Shown here piece by piece: positions 9,413-17,318 of a DNA stretch of 64,000 nt. Under the pieces are notes generated by a model. That model worked only from the letters and a program-made list of their open reading frames with translations, had not been told where the DNA came from and ran no database searches. Location: positions 1 through 64,000 of the forward strand of contig NZ_JAYKZZ010000011.1 in NCBI RefSeq assembly GCF_035818675.1, read 5' to 3'. Numbering within the stretch: the first letter of the stretch is position 1; each line of letters begins with the position of its first letter. Position numbers and translations under genes: made by a program. Origin of the DNA: Parapedobacter flavus. GTDB lineage: Bacteria > Bacteroidota > Bacteroidia > Sphingobacteriales > Sphingobacteriaceae.

Positions 9413-10762
9413 TTATTCGGCGGCAAACAGATCATTCAGCGCTTCGGTCATGCTGGGGTGCGTGAAGATCATATTGGCCAATGTATCGTAAGTGACACCC
9501 GTATGGATGGCAAGCTGCACGGTATTGATCATTTCATGCGCCTCCGCGCAGCAAAGCGTGCAGCCTAGGATACGGTCGGTTTTTGCATCGATTACCGCTT
9601 TCAAAAGACCGCGCTTTTCGTTGAGGATGGCGGCTTTCGGGATGGCGCTCGCTGGAATTTTAAGGACCTTCACGTCGTATCCTCGTTCACGCGCTTCCTT
9701 TTCGCGTAGGCCAGCCTGGGCGAGGGGCGGGGAGACGAACACACAGGTCGGATAGGGTTTCCGGTCGTTCAGCGAATTATATTGGTCGTTGCCGGCAAGC
9801 TGGTTGCGGATGATGTGGAAGTCATCGAGCGAAATGTAGGTGAACTGCGGACCGCCGTTGCAATCGCCGATTGCCCAGATGTGTGGCACGCTCGTTTTCA
9901 GTTGGTCGTTGACTTGTATGTACCCCCTTTCGTCGGTCTGGATACCCGCGGCGGCGAGATTCAAACCGTCGGTATTGGGTTTCCGGCCGGTGGCCAGGAG
10001 TACGGCGTTGGCCTCCACGGATTTTCGTTGGCCGGCGTGTGTGAAATGAACGGTTACACTGTCGGCGCTTCCCTCTTCCAACTTTTCCACGTTGACGCCG
10101 TTGAGAATGCGAATCGTTTTATCGGTAAGGATCTTGAAAAGTTCGCCGGCGACATCCTCGTCTTCGTCGGGAAGGAACCGCGTACGCCTGTCCAGCACGG
10201 TAACTTCCGTGCCGAACTTTGCAAACATGTCGGCAAATTCGAGACCGATGAACCCGCCACCAACGATGACCAGCTTTTCGGGCCTACCCGCTTGGGCGAT
10301 CAGCTCCGCACTGGTGAATACCTTTTCGGAGTCCATCCCTTCGATTGGCGGAATGGCAGGCTGTGAGCCGGTATTGATAAAGATGCGCTCCGCTTCGATC
10401 TGGGTTTCCCCGCCCGCTGCCAGTTGAATGGCTACCTCAGTTGGTGAGCGGAATGCCGCCTTTCCTGTTATGATTTCTACGTTTTCCAGCTTGGCCAGTT
10501 TTTCGAAATTCGTTTGCCGCAGTGTGGCGGTCAATAGGTCTTTAACCTCATGAGCATGCGGATAGTTGGTGCCCTTCTCTGCCTCCACGATGAGTGATTT
10601 CGTGGGTACGCAGGCGATATTGATGCAGGCACCCCCGTACATGTCGGCCGATTGTTCCACAAGTGCCACGGATTCGCCCCGTTTGGCGAGGAACGCGGCA
10701 AGGGTTTTTCCGCCCTTGCCGAAACCGATGATCAGATTCTTGACAGACTTCTTTGTTTCCAT
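9413..10762 (-). CDS. RclA-like FAD/NAD(P) disulfide oxidoreductase
   Basis: A 449-residue two-dinucleotide-binding flavoprotein of the glutathione reductase/lipoamide dehydrogenase class. The FAD-binding glycine motif is at residues 12-19 and the redox pair C46/C51 lies in GGACINIACVPTKSL. The NAD(P)-binding VIVGGGFIGLEFADMF segment is near residue 167, GDCNGG (second FAD motif) near 300, and the C-terminal dimerisation part carries FTHPSMTEAL. The CINIxCVPTK form is closer to E. coli RclA (reactive chlorine/hypothiocyanite resistance) than to lipoamide dehydrogenase or mercuric reductase, and there is no N-terminal metal-binding domain. The precise oxidant or substrate is inferred only. Monocistronic; 66 bp separates it from the SGNH hydrolase gene on the same strand. 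Confidence 0.9.
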   Translation of the reverse strand: METKKSVKNLIIGFGKGGKTLAAFLAKRGESVALVEQSADMYGGACINIACVPTKSLIVEAEKGTNYPHAHEVKDLLTATLRQTNFEKLAKLENVEIITGKAAFRSPTEVAIQLAAGGETQIEAERIFINTGSQPAIPPIEGMDSEKVFTSAELIAQAGRPEKLVIVGGGFIGLEFADMFAKFGTEVTVLDRRTRFLPDEDEDVAGELFKILTDKTIRILNGVNVEKLEEGSADSVTVHFTHAGQRKSVEANAVLLATGRKPNTDGLNLAAAGIQTDERGYIQVNDQLKTSVPHIWAIGDCNGGPQFTYISLDDFHIIRNQLAGNDQYNSLNDRKPYPTCVFVSPPLAQAGLREKEARERGYDVKVLKIPASAIPKAAILNEKRGLLKAVIDAKTDRILGCTLCCAEAHEMINTVQLAIHTGVTYDTLANMIFTHPSMTEALNDLFAAE

Positions 10763-10828
10763 AGCGCTAACCTATTTGAGTGGATGGTCAGTTTATTTAC
10801 CCCTGAGCTGTTGAATAGTTTTAATCGC

Positions 10829-11647
10829 TCAAAAATGTTTTGAAAGCTCGTCGGCGATTACCCGGTACCCTTTATCCGAAGGATGCAGCCCATCGTACGT
10901 CATGTTGATGGCTCCTTCTGGGTAAGGATAGTCGTCGGTCTCGGGGTTGAAGGGGATTTTTGTATACGCCGGATACCGGTATTTACGGTACTCATCCGTT
11001 CCCGGCGCTTTCAGCCACTTGAACTTCACCAGTTTATTGAGCTTGAACTTTGGGTGATGGTACAGGTCGACCACCTCGAACCCTGCTTCCTGACCGATCG
11101 CTCGGATGGTATCCGCAAATTGTTCCAGTGTCTGGCCGTTCTTATTCGGTTTGTAGGAGCCCCAGGCATTGTTTTTATAGTCGTTGATATACACAAAATC
11201 GCCGCGCTGCATGGGGGTGATGAAGATGATGGGTGCATCGGGGTTCAGCTGCTTGAGCTTGTCGGTGATGATGCGGAAGGCGCCACTGGTGGTGCCGGTA
11301 CCCGTGTTGTTCCGGTAGTCGGCCGTTGAGCCGATAGGCAATCCCGCCCACCAGTCGTTCGTGCCCAGGAATACGGTATAATAATCGGCCTTTACCAGTC
11401 CGAGGTTGTTAATCTGTTCGGCAATACCTACCGCCGTCCATCCATTGTGCCCTTGGTTGATGTAGCTGAGGTGGGGATGTTTTTCGGTGACGAGCGTCAT
11501 GTACCCTTTGGTGATGCGGTGATCTGTCTCGTCGGGATGCTCGTTCAGGTACGTGATGGAATCGCCGAGGGCGAGCCAGGTTTGCTGGGGCTGGCCGAAG
11601 GAGCAGCAAAGCAAAGCGGCAACTAAAAATAGAAGTAGATGTTTCAT
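10829..11647 (-). CDS. Secreted SGNH/GDSL hydrolase
   Basis: A 272-residue protein with an N-terminal export signal (KHLLLFLVAALLCC; a lipobox-like LLCC is possible). The SGNH blocks appear in order: ALGDSIT with catalytic Ser30, a block II glycine in INQGHNGW, block III GTNDWW, and the Asp/His pair in DGLHPSDKGY near the C-terminus. This family hydrolyses esters, often acetyl or acyl groups on carbohydrates or lipids; the substrate cannot be told from the sequence. It ends shortly upstream of the oxidoreductase start and begins 4 bp from the end of the XRE gene on the same strand. Confidence 0.9.
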   Translation of the reverse strand: MKHLLLFLVAALLCCSFGQPQQTWLALGDSITYLNEHPDETDHRITKGYMTLVTEKHPHLSYINQGHNGWTAVGIAEQINNLGLVKADYYTVFLGTNDWWAGLPIGSTADYRNNTGTGTTSGAFRIITDKLKQLNPDAPIIFITPMQRGDFVYINDYKNNAWGSYKPNKNGQTLEQFADTIRAIGQEAGFEVVDLYHHPKFKLNKLVKFKWLKAPGTDEYRKYRYPAYTKIPFNPETDDYPYPEGAINMTYDGLHPSDKGYRVIADELSKHF

Positions 11648-11651
11648 GGAA

Positions 11652-11873
11652 TTATTCTTTTTCTTTCAACGTTAAGTGCCCGCAAAGTACGGTTAACAAT
11701 TCACACGGTTCCATATCGATGGCTTTCCCGATAAGGTAGAGTTCATCGGCCCGCAGTTTGGCTGTCGGTGTCAATGTAAGTTCATTCATCCGCGCTTTGC
11801 TCAGCCCCGTACGCCGGGCAACCATCGATTTGTTGACCGATCGCTTCGCCAGAATTTCGCCTAATGGTGTCAT
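11652..11873 (-). CDS. Small XRE-type HTH protein, probable local repressor
   Basis: A 73-residue protein from ATG at 11873 (MTPLGEILAKRSVNKSMVAR). The segment NKSMVARRTGLSKARMNELTL is a helix-turn-helix of XRE/Cro type, followed by a helical tail with DELYLIGKAIDMEPCELL, the usual end of small Cro/C1 repressors. An upstream start at 11927 would add residues that do not fit the family. The gene diverges from the HEPN/RNA-ligase operon and the shared intergenic region carries repeats of TTTGTATRG, one overlapping that operon's promoter. Autoregulation and repression of the operon are inferred. Confidence 0.8.
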   Translation of the reverse strand: MTPLGEILAKRSVNKSMVARRTGLSKARMNELTLTPTAKLRADELYLIGKAIDMEPCELLTVLCGHLTLKEKE

Positions 11874-11905
11874 ATTCCTAATCGTTTGTTCATGTAAATA
11901 TGCTA

Positions 11906-11983
11906 TTTGTATAGAAAACACGAACAATTATTTGTTTTATTGAAACAATATCTTTACGTTTGTATGGAAAATCTATACGAAAA
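11906..11983. promoter_or_regulatory. Putative operator repeats in divergent promoter region
   Basis: TTTGTATAG occurs at 11906-11914, TTTGTATGG at 11959-11967, and the inverse CTATACGAAA at 11973-11982. The last two form an inverted pair that lies over the minus-7 element and start site of the operon promoter. The first lies toward the XRE gene. This arrangement suits binding by a small dimeric repressor. Confidence 0.5.
11932..11962 (+). promoter_or_regulatory. Bacteroidota-type promoter for the HEPN/RNA-ligase operon
   Basis: TTG at 11932-11934, a 20-bp spacer, and TACGTTTG at 11955-11962 match the phylum consensus (TTG, 19-22 bp, TAnnTTTG). Transcription would start near 11968, which excludes the ATG at 11964 and supports translation from 11994. 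Confidence 0.6.
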
Positions 11984-11993
11984 TCAATTTATT

Positions 11994-13724
11994 ATGAAAG
12001 AAATCATCAACCAACAACTCGTGGAGCGGCTAACTCAGCGCATAGATCTGCACCGTATTTTCTTGTTTTCTTATCCCTATCTGGAAGAAGAGCGGCCACA
12101 TCTCCTATTGATCGTGAACCCGGTAAAAGGAATTGCACCGAAAACCATGGCCCCCATCGTATCATTATGCCTGTCGGACAGCGAGGAAATTCCATTTAAT
12201 CTGGTGCTTACTGGCGAATGGCAGAACCAGTTGAAGCAGGGAAGTCTGTATTACACCTATGCGTCGTTGCCGCAGCACGAGCTGTACGCCGCATCCAAAA
12301 AAGGGAATCCGCTGTTTTCGCACAAAACCATCACCGGTCTGCTGGAACTCGCGGAGCTCAACTATGAAAAATGCCGTAAGGGGTCGGATGAATTCCGCGG
12401 AGGCGTTGACAATTTCGTTGCCAAGGGCGATTATGGGCAAGCGACGTTTATGTTGCATCAATTTCTGGAGCTGCGGTTGAAGGGCTTCCAGGCTACCGCC
12501 GGAATGAATGGCGGGAAATCGCATAATGTGGAGCATCTGATGAAAGGGTTACGGGGGGTGCTTCCGCAGTTGCAAGCCATTTTCCCATTTGACGGCCCAT
12601 CGGTCGATTTGTTCCGGTTGTTGGACCAAAGCTATTTGCGGGCAAAGAAGGGGGAGTCGATTGATATCGAGCAAGATGAGTTCGGTATCTTGGTCGACAA
12701 GTGCGAACAAGCAAAGGCTGCCATGGATGGGATGGTGGCCTCGATGGTGGCGCGGGTTAATGCGTACCGGGAGCAATTGCCAAAGGAAGTGGAAAAGTCG
12801 GCCGAACCAGCCCCGGCAAAGCCAGCGAAAGAGCCGGTGGCGGCTCCGGTTCCGGCAACGCAACTTATCTGCGAGGATTTCAGCAATTTCCCACGGCCGG
12901 AGCAGTATAAGCAAGATGTGAATAAACTATTGGAGAAAATCCGCCAAAGCCATAACCCCGAACAGGTCATGATGCTGAACTACCATACGGGTGGTTTTTC
13001 GGGAAATCACCTGTTTCGGCCGGAGGAACGGGAAGACAGCGAGGGGGGATCGAAAGTGGAACTTTACCTCGTGGTGTTGATGAACAACAAAGGGCCGTTC
13101 CATTTCCGCACGATGCAGGTGGGGGTGGCCAGCGCCATAGTGGTATACCTCAATACGAAAACCCTGCAAAAGAACTTGGCGGAAGGCAACCGGTTTTTCC
13201 ATACGCTATGGACCAAAGGACGGGTCTTACGTAGGAAATCAACGTTCGAACCTTCTTTTGACGTGTCAGGTGTAGATTGGAAGGCCGAGTATGAGCGGGT
13301 CGGGAAAACCTGGCAGAATGCGAAGGCATGCATGGGTAATTTGAATGGCTTGATCCAAAGCGCAGAGGTATTGAAACTGGATACCTGTTTCTTATTACTG
13401 CGGAACTTGTTGGAACTTGGTGTCAATACGTATTTGCGGTGCGCCGTGGGTTTTGTCCCTTATGGGGTGGACTTAGCGGAATTGATTGATTGGAGCGGCG
13501 TAACCGGCCGGAAACTGCTGGATTTTATATATCCAGCTAGTGATATGGAAACTGCACGTATGCAGTTGATATTAAGCCCCTACACGGTATGGTGGCAAAA
13601 TATCGAGATCGGTCTGTCGAGTGTGTCGCAACCGTTTTATAAAGATCGGGCGAAGGAAATAGTCCGGTTTTTTGAGGGGATGTTGGATGAGGTGGTGAAG
13701 GAGCTGGAGGGGAAAATCGAATAA
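11994..13724 (+). CDS. Tandem NTase-like/HEPN protein
   Basis: A 576-residue soluble protein that appears to be an internal duplication. Each half has a diverged nucleotidyltransferase-like beta/alpha region (first half: HRIFLFSYPYLEEERPHLLLIV; second half: VMMLNYHTGGFSGNHLF then KVELYLVVLM) followed by a helical HEPN-like domain. The first HEPN is clearest: YGQATFMLHQFLELRLKGF with HNVEHLMKGLRG after it. The second is weaker (LDTCFLLLRNLLELGVNTYLR). A Pro/Ala/Glu-rich linker, EKSAEPAPAKPAKEP, separates the halves. No intact GSxxxGxxxxxSDxD or RxxxxH motif is visible, so catalysis is doubtful and a nucleic-acid or partner-binding role is possible. It is the first gene of a three-gene operon. 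Start at 11994 is chosen because the promoter lies over 11932-11962. Confidence 0.7.
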   Translation: MKEIINQQLVERLTQRIDLHRIFLFSYPYLEEERPHLLLIVNPVKGIAPKTMAPIVSLCLSDSEEIPFNLVLTGEWQNQLKQGSLYYTYASLPQHELYAASKKGNPLFSHKTITGLLELAELNYEKCRKGSDEFRGGVDNFVAKGDYGQATFMLHQFLELRLKGFQATAGMNGGKSHNVEHLMKGLRGVLPQLQAIFPFDGPSVDLFRLLDQSYLRAKKGESIDIEQDEFGILVDKCEQAKAAMDGMVASMVARVNAYREQLPKEVEKSAEPAPAKPAKEPVAAPVPATQLICEDFSNFPRPEQYKQDVNKLLEKIRQSHNPEQVMMLNYHTGGFSGNHLFRPEEREDSEGGSKVELYLVVLMNNKGPFHFRTMQVGVASAIVVYLNTKTLQKNLAEGNRFFHTLWTKGRVLRRKSTFEPSFDVSGVDWKAEYERVGKTWQNAKACMGNLNGLIQSAEVLKLDTCFLLLRNLLELGVNTYLRCAVGFVPYGVDLAELIDWSGVTGRKLLDFIYPASDMETARMQLILSPYTVWWQNIEIGLSSVSQPFYKDRAKEIVRFFEGMLDEVVKELEGKIE

Positions 13725-13770
13725 GGAATTGAATCTATAACATGTTAGATGTGGGTAAACACAGAATGAG

Positions 13771-15018
13771 ATGAAAAATATATACCTGAAAGCAGGGAAT
13801 GAATTCCGGCAACAACAGGAGTATCTGATGGAAGGAATAAGCGAAGCGTTGTATTATGACGACTACGAGTCTTTTGGAAAGAAACTTTGGGAATTGGCGG
13901 GCTGGGTTACGTCGCAATCGATTGAACTTCCGGATAGAGCCTTAGTTGACAAGGTTGTTGACCAAACGATAGCGATGGTAAAAGGGGCTCACTTTTTCTT
14001 GCACCATAAGGAACGGTTAGGTTTTGAAGACAGTGATATTGATCGAGTGTGGGTGCCAAATCCATACGCTATGCCTGAGAAACACAGACGCAGCTATGAT
14101 CGCCGCTTAGATCACTATTTGGCCCATCGGGAAGAGAGGTTCCAATGGCTTGCTGAAGATGAAATACAGAATTTCACACTTGCCTTTAAGCGGTGTTTCT
14201 CAATACTTTCATTAAGCGATTGGTTGAGTTTGTTAGAGAGTTGGCGAATGTTTGCGTTAGACGGCGATCCTGTTTCAGTTGGGTCGGACTTTACTCCACT
14301 GAAGACGTATGAGCAATTAGCCAAATTGTCGGAAGCTTGCTTTGTGGCGTTGGCATGGGAGGATGGATGTTTTTCTACGCCAAACCAACATTTGTGTTTG
14401 ATTTATTTAAATCATTATAATGATGATGGTTACGATGCAGCAAACCCATTACGAGATATCAATTGGTTGTTCTATGAATATGATATTCAAAGTCTAAAGA
14501 ACGACGTATGTAGCTTATTCACGATTTGCAAACATGAACAAGTCATACTCTCCCGGACACTGGAAAACCTGAGATTCTGCCTTGTTTGTTCATTGTATAA
14601 CGGGTGGCTATTGCTACAAACTGAAGCGTTTCCTGAGGAATGGGTTGACCCTGATAAATTTGATTTTATACATTATCCTATAATTGACAGCAAGTCTTTC
14701 GGAGGGCGGGGGAGTAGCCTCGATTACGAACAAACTAGAAACCCTGTTGAAGCTCTTTGGGGTTTATTCGGAAACGTTGATGTAAGAGATAAAAAGGACA
14801 CCATTGAGTTTATGATCGCGAGATATTATGACCCGAAAGCATCGAGATGCTTGAAAGACGGCGCAATCGATACAAAACGATTCCTATTGAAATTGTTAGA
14901 TATTCTCTTTTTGATCAACTTGGATTTGTGTAAAAATCGGACAATTAAGGAATACATAAAGTACCCCGAAAAACACGTTACGCAAGTGGAAGTGGATGAT
15001 CCGAAGGGGCAAGCCTAA
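13771..15018 (+). CDS. Unknown helical protein in the HEPN/RNA-ligase operon
   Basis: A 415-residue protein with no signal peptide, no membrane segment and no motif that I recognise. It is rich in Trp, Tyr, Phe and Leu and looks almost entirely helical (for example YESFGKKLWELAGWVTSQ, LEDTLAFKRCF-like stretches and LLKLLDILFLINLDL). Two His-rich helical segments, HRRSYDRRLDHYLAHREE and HFFLHHKERLGF, stand out. Base composition is noticeably more AT-rich than the surrounding genes, which suggests recent transfer. It lies 46 bp after the NTase-like/HEPN gene and 18 bp before the RNA ligase gene, so the three are probably co-transcribed. Function unknown. Confidence 0.8.
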   Translation: MKNIYLKAGNEFRQQQEYLMEGISEALYYDDYESFGKKLWELAGWVTSQSIELPDRALVDKVVDQTIAMVKGAHFFLHHKERLGFEDSDIDRVWVPNPYAMPEKHRRSYDRRLDHYLAHREERFQWLAEDEIQNFTLAFKRCFSILSLSDWLSLLESWRMFALDGDPVSVGSDFTPLKTYEQLAKLSEACFVALAWEDGCFSTPNQHLCLIYLNHYNDDGYDAANPLRDINWLFYEYDIQSLKNDVCSLFTICKHEQVILSRTLENLRFCLVCSLYNGWLLLQTEAFPEEWVDPDKFDFIHYPIIDSKSFGGRGSSLDYEQTRNPVEALWGLFGNVDVRDKKDTIEFMIARYYDPKASRCLKDGAIDTKRFLLKLLDILFLINLDLCKNRTIKEYIKYPEKHVTQVEVDDPKGQA

Positions 15019-15036
15019 ATAAATGTAATTAAAAAC

Positions 15037-16041
15037 ATGTCACGAAAATTAGCATCCATTGTAACCATCGAAAACCTATCTCCCATCCCAGAGGCTAACT
15101 TGATTGAAGTCGCCACTGTAAAAGGATGGAAAGTAGTGGTTAAGAAAAACGAATTTAAGGCGGGCGACCTAGCCATCTATTGTGAAATTGACTCCTTTCT
15201 GCCCGTCAGAGAAGGATTTGAATTTCTACGAAAATCATCGTTCCGTAAAATGCGGGATATCGAGGGCTTCCGGTTGAAGACGATAAAACTTCGTGGACAG
15301 GTTTCTCAGGGGCTACTTCTGCCGATGAGCCTATTGGATGGCTGTCCTTATCAACTCGGGGATGATGTAACCGAACAACTGGGCATTATCAAATACGAAC
15401 CGCCCATTCCTGCGTCACTGGCTGGTGTTGCCAAAGGACCGTTTCCGTCGTTCATCCCGAAAACGGACGAGGAGCGGATTCAGAACTTGAGTGATCAGTT
15501 CGAGACGCTAAAGAAAAGTCGCTATTACGTCTCCGAAAAACTGGATGGGTCGTCGGTCACCTACTACTGGCACAAGGGGCAGTTCGGTGTTTGTTCCCGC
15601 AACTTGGAACTTATAGCGGCACCCGATAATACGCTTTGGAAGTTCGCCTATGAAAATGAAATTTCAGACAAGCTGGCTTCATTGGGGCGACATATAGCCC
15701 TACAAGGAGAGCTGATTGGTGAAGGAATACAGGGGAATCCGTATAAACTCGCGGGTCAGATGGTGCAATTTTTTTACGCGTTTGATATTGACAAACACCG
15801 CTACCTACCCATGGACAAATTTTTCCAACTGATGGAAAAGCTGGAACTTGAAACCGTCCCTATATTAGCTGGAAACTTCCGGTTACCGGACACCGTAGAC
15901 GAAATTTTAGCTTTAGCGGATGGAAAAGCGGAATTAAGCCTGTTTAATAAGTCGGTAGCGCGGGAGGGGTTGGTTTTTCGCAACGCGGATCGTACAATTT
16001 CTTTTAAAGCGATTTCGAACCGATTTCTCTTGAATGAATAA
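15037..16041 (+). CDS. RNA ligase, Rnl5/DraRnl (DRB0094) type
   Basis: A 334-residue ATP-dependent RNA ligase. The N-terminal half (residues 1-120) forms the OB-like module seen in Deinococcus radiodurans Rnl5, with LRGQVSQGLLLP. The adenylyltransferase domain follows with motif I SEKLDGSS (nucleophile Lys168), a motif around GVCSRNLEL (184-192), ALQGELIGEGIQGN (221-234) and a C-terminal SFKAIS motif V close to the last residue. There is no C-terminal domain, as expected for Rnl5, and the length matches (D. radiodurans protein about 342). Such enzymes seal 3'-OH/5'-phosphate nicks in RNA. It is third in the operon led by the HEPN protein; what RNA it repairs is unknown. Confidence 0.88.
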   Translation: MSRKLASIVTIENLSPIPEANLIEVATVKGWKVVVKKNEFKAGDLAIYCEIDSFLPVREGFEFLRKSSFRKMRDIEGFRLKTIKLRGQVSQGLLLPMSLLDGCPYQLGDDVTEQLGIIKYEPPIPASLAGVAKGPFPSFIPKTDEERIQNLSDQFETLKKSRYYVSEKLDGSSVTYYWHKGQFGVCSRNLELIAAPDNTLWKFAYENEISDKLASLGRHIALQGELIGEGIQGNPYKLAGQMVQFFYAFDIDKHRYLPMDKFFQLMEKLELETVPILAGNFRLPDTVDEILALADGKAELSLFNKSVAREGLVFRNADRTISFKAISNRFLLNE

Positions 16042-16063
16042 AATTTGTTTCTCATGTGTTTGA

Positions 16064-16414
16064 AGTCCCTGTCGTAACCCCGCTCCATTTGGGGCGGGGT
16101 GCGTAGGGGCGTTAGTCGCAACAGCGTCTGAACACACGGCGCTCAAGCCGGTGTTGGGATTGATAGCAGCCGTCTTCGAACCGCAGCGGTTGTTTCTTAT
16201 CAACCACCCCGCATTGCCCGAGTTGGATGTAGGAGCTTATCCCGAAATTCTGGTGGTAGACCGATCACAAATCACCCCAAAGAAGACAGCGAAAGGCATA
16301 CTGGAGATGGCGTGTTTCCGACAACAGCACAGCGAACAGCCCGCCGCTCTCAAAAGAAGTGTGGAACAACTAAAGAAGGAATTGGCGGAAGTGTCGCTCA
16401 ACAGCGATGGCTAA
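16064..16414 (+). pseudogene. Open fragment of an unidentified gene, 5' end missing
   Basis: A frame stays open from the stop at 16061 to the stop at 16414. It contains GALVATASEHTALKPVLGL, LFLINHPALPELDVGAYPEI and ILEMACFRQQHSEQPAALKR, which read like genuine protein ending in a helical tail. The only usable start is GTG at 16151, in mid-domain, so I read it as the 3' part of a longer gene. I do not recognise the family. It lies between the RNA ligase and a truncated PIN gene, in a stretch (16042-16535) that otherwise holds no intact gene. Confidence 0.4.
16077..16100. terminator. Strong GC-rich hairpin after the RNA ligase gene
   Basis: ACCCCGCTCC and GGGGCGGGGT form a 10-bp stem (one T-G pair) with a 4-base ATTT loop, 36 bp after the RNA ligase stop. 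There is no T-run, so it may be a weak terminator or the edge of inserted DNA. Confidence 0.4.
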
Positions 16415-16436
16415 AAATTTGACAGTGGCGAAGCCA

Positions 16437-16502
16437 ATGATTATGAATAGGGTTGCCGTGGACACCAATGCGCTAATGTATAGTATTAACTTTAAGGAAT
16501 AA
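16437..16502 (+). pseudogene. Truncated PIN-domain (VapC-like) stub
   Basis: ATG at 16437 encodes MIMNRVAVDTNALMYSINFKE followed by TAA. The VAVDTNALMYS core is the first strand and first catalytic aspartate of a PIN domain; everything after that is missing. The stub lies 34 bp from the 3' end of an intact PIN gene on the opposite strand, to which it is not a direct copy. Confidence 0.55.
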
Positions 16503-16535
16503 GGCTGCAGTGGAAAAAGACTTCAAGCCAACGGA

Positions 16536-16970
16536 CTACAAATCCTGTAATGTCACAATCTTTATCTCTTGGATAATAGCCAGTCGATAATCATTTGTAA
16601 AAAAATAATCCGCTTGGTTTTCTAGAGCCGTAGCAACTTGTATCGCATCTGGCGTTTTCAAGTTGTATTTTGCCCTTAATCCGGCTGCACCTTCAGCAAT
16701 ATCATTAGACACTTCAGCTAAAAGAATACCTGATGCGTTCAAGAGAATTTCTTTGTATTGGTCTACCAGTTTGTGTTTTCGCTCTCTTAGGGGCTTAACC
16801 AATACTTCTAAAAGGGTAATCGAAGAAGTAATAAACGTAAAATCACCGTTATCGTTGGCGATAAAACACGCCATCAGCTTCTCCTGATATTCAGAATGAC
16901 CCTCGATGAAATAGATAAGGGGTGCTGTATCTAAAAATACGGTCTTTTGATAGAAGTCAGTTATCACCAC
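16536..16970 (-). CDS. PIN-domain toxin, VapC-like
   Basis: A 144-residue PIN ribonuclease. The acidic metal-binding residues expected of the family are visible: D14 in VFLDTAPLIYFIE, a middle Glu in SITLLEVLVKPL, the D in KTPDAIQVATA and the last D in YFFTNDYRL. VapC-type toxins cut RNA, often initiator tRNA or rRNA loops; the target here is unknown. The start overlaps the end of the upstream antitoxin gene by 7 bp, the usual layout of a toxin translationally coupled to its antitoxin. Confidence 0.87.
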   Translation of the reverse strand: MVITDFYQKTVFLDTAPLIYFIEGHSEYQEKLMACFIANDNGDFTFITSSITLLEVLVKPLRERKHKLVDQYKEILLNASGILLAEVSNDIAEGAAGLRAKYNLKTPDAIQVATALENQADYFFTNDYRLAIIQEIKIVTLQDL

Positions 16971-17179
16971 TGTCTTTCCTGCTCGATGTATTCATCAATA
17001 TTGGTCTTACTCCAAAGCGAAGACCCGATACCAGAGATGGAACTGAGTTTGACTTTATTTCTCGCCGCATCAGATTTGCGAATTAGTAATGCCAATTTTC
17101 CCAACAGACTCAATTGGTCAGCTCTGTCAAGCTTTTTTGCCTGAGTTAGAATCGTGTTAATGTTTAAATCTGCATTCAT
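16964..17179 (-). CDS. Antitoxin partner of the PIN toxin
   Basis: A 71-residue protein (MNADLNINTILTQAKKLD...). It begins with a helix rich in Leu/Lys, continues LSLLGKLALLIRK and ends with a flexible acidic tail containing WSKTNIDEYIEQERQW, a pattern common for antitoxins that wrap around a PIN toxin. The toxin gene overlaps its 3' end by 7 bp. A minus-7 like TATTTTTG lies on the minus strand at 17191-17184, just upstream of the start. Confidence 0.8.
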   Translation of the reverse strand: MNADLNINTILTQAKKLDRADQLSLLGKLALLIRKSDAARNKVKLSSISGIGSSLWSKTNIDEYIEQERQW

Positions 17180-17218
17180 ATTACAAAAATAGTAAATATT
17201 ATTCTAACTCGTTATCTA

Positions 17219-17316
17219 TTAGATGTATTCAATTGCCTCCATCAACGTGATATAGATACCCGAAAAGTGGTTATCCAACCGTCCCGTCAGAAACTGGCGG
17301 AAGAAATCAAACCATT
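17219..17316 (-). pseudogene. C-terminal remnant of a DUF6174-type lipoprotein gene
   Basis: The minus strand reads NGLISSASF, then a stop and a frame change, then LDNHFSGIYITLMEAIEYI and TAA. This matches the end of the intact gene at 18838-19452 (NGLISSAGF..., DDCFSGISIRSIEAID). It is a degraded duplicate of that gene's last 30 or so codons, on the other side of the AraC and GlcG genes. Confidence 0.6.
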
Positions 17317-17318
17317 AG

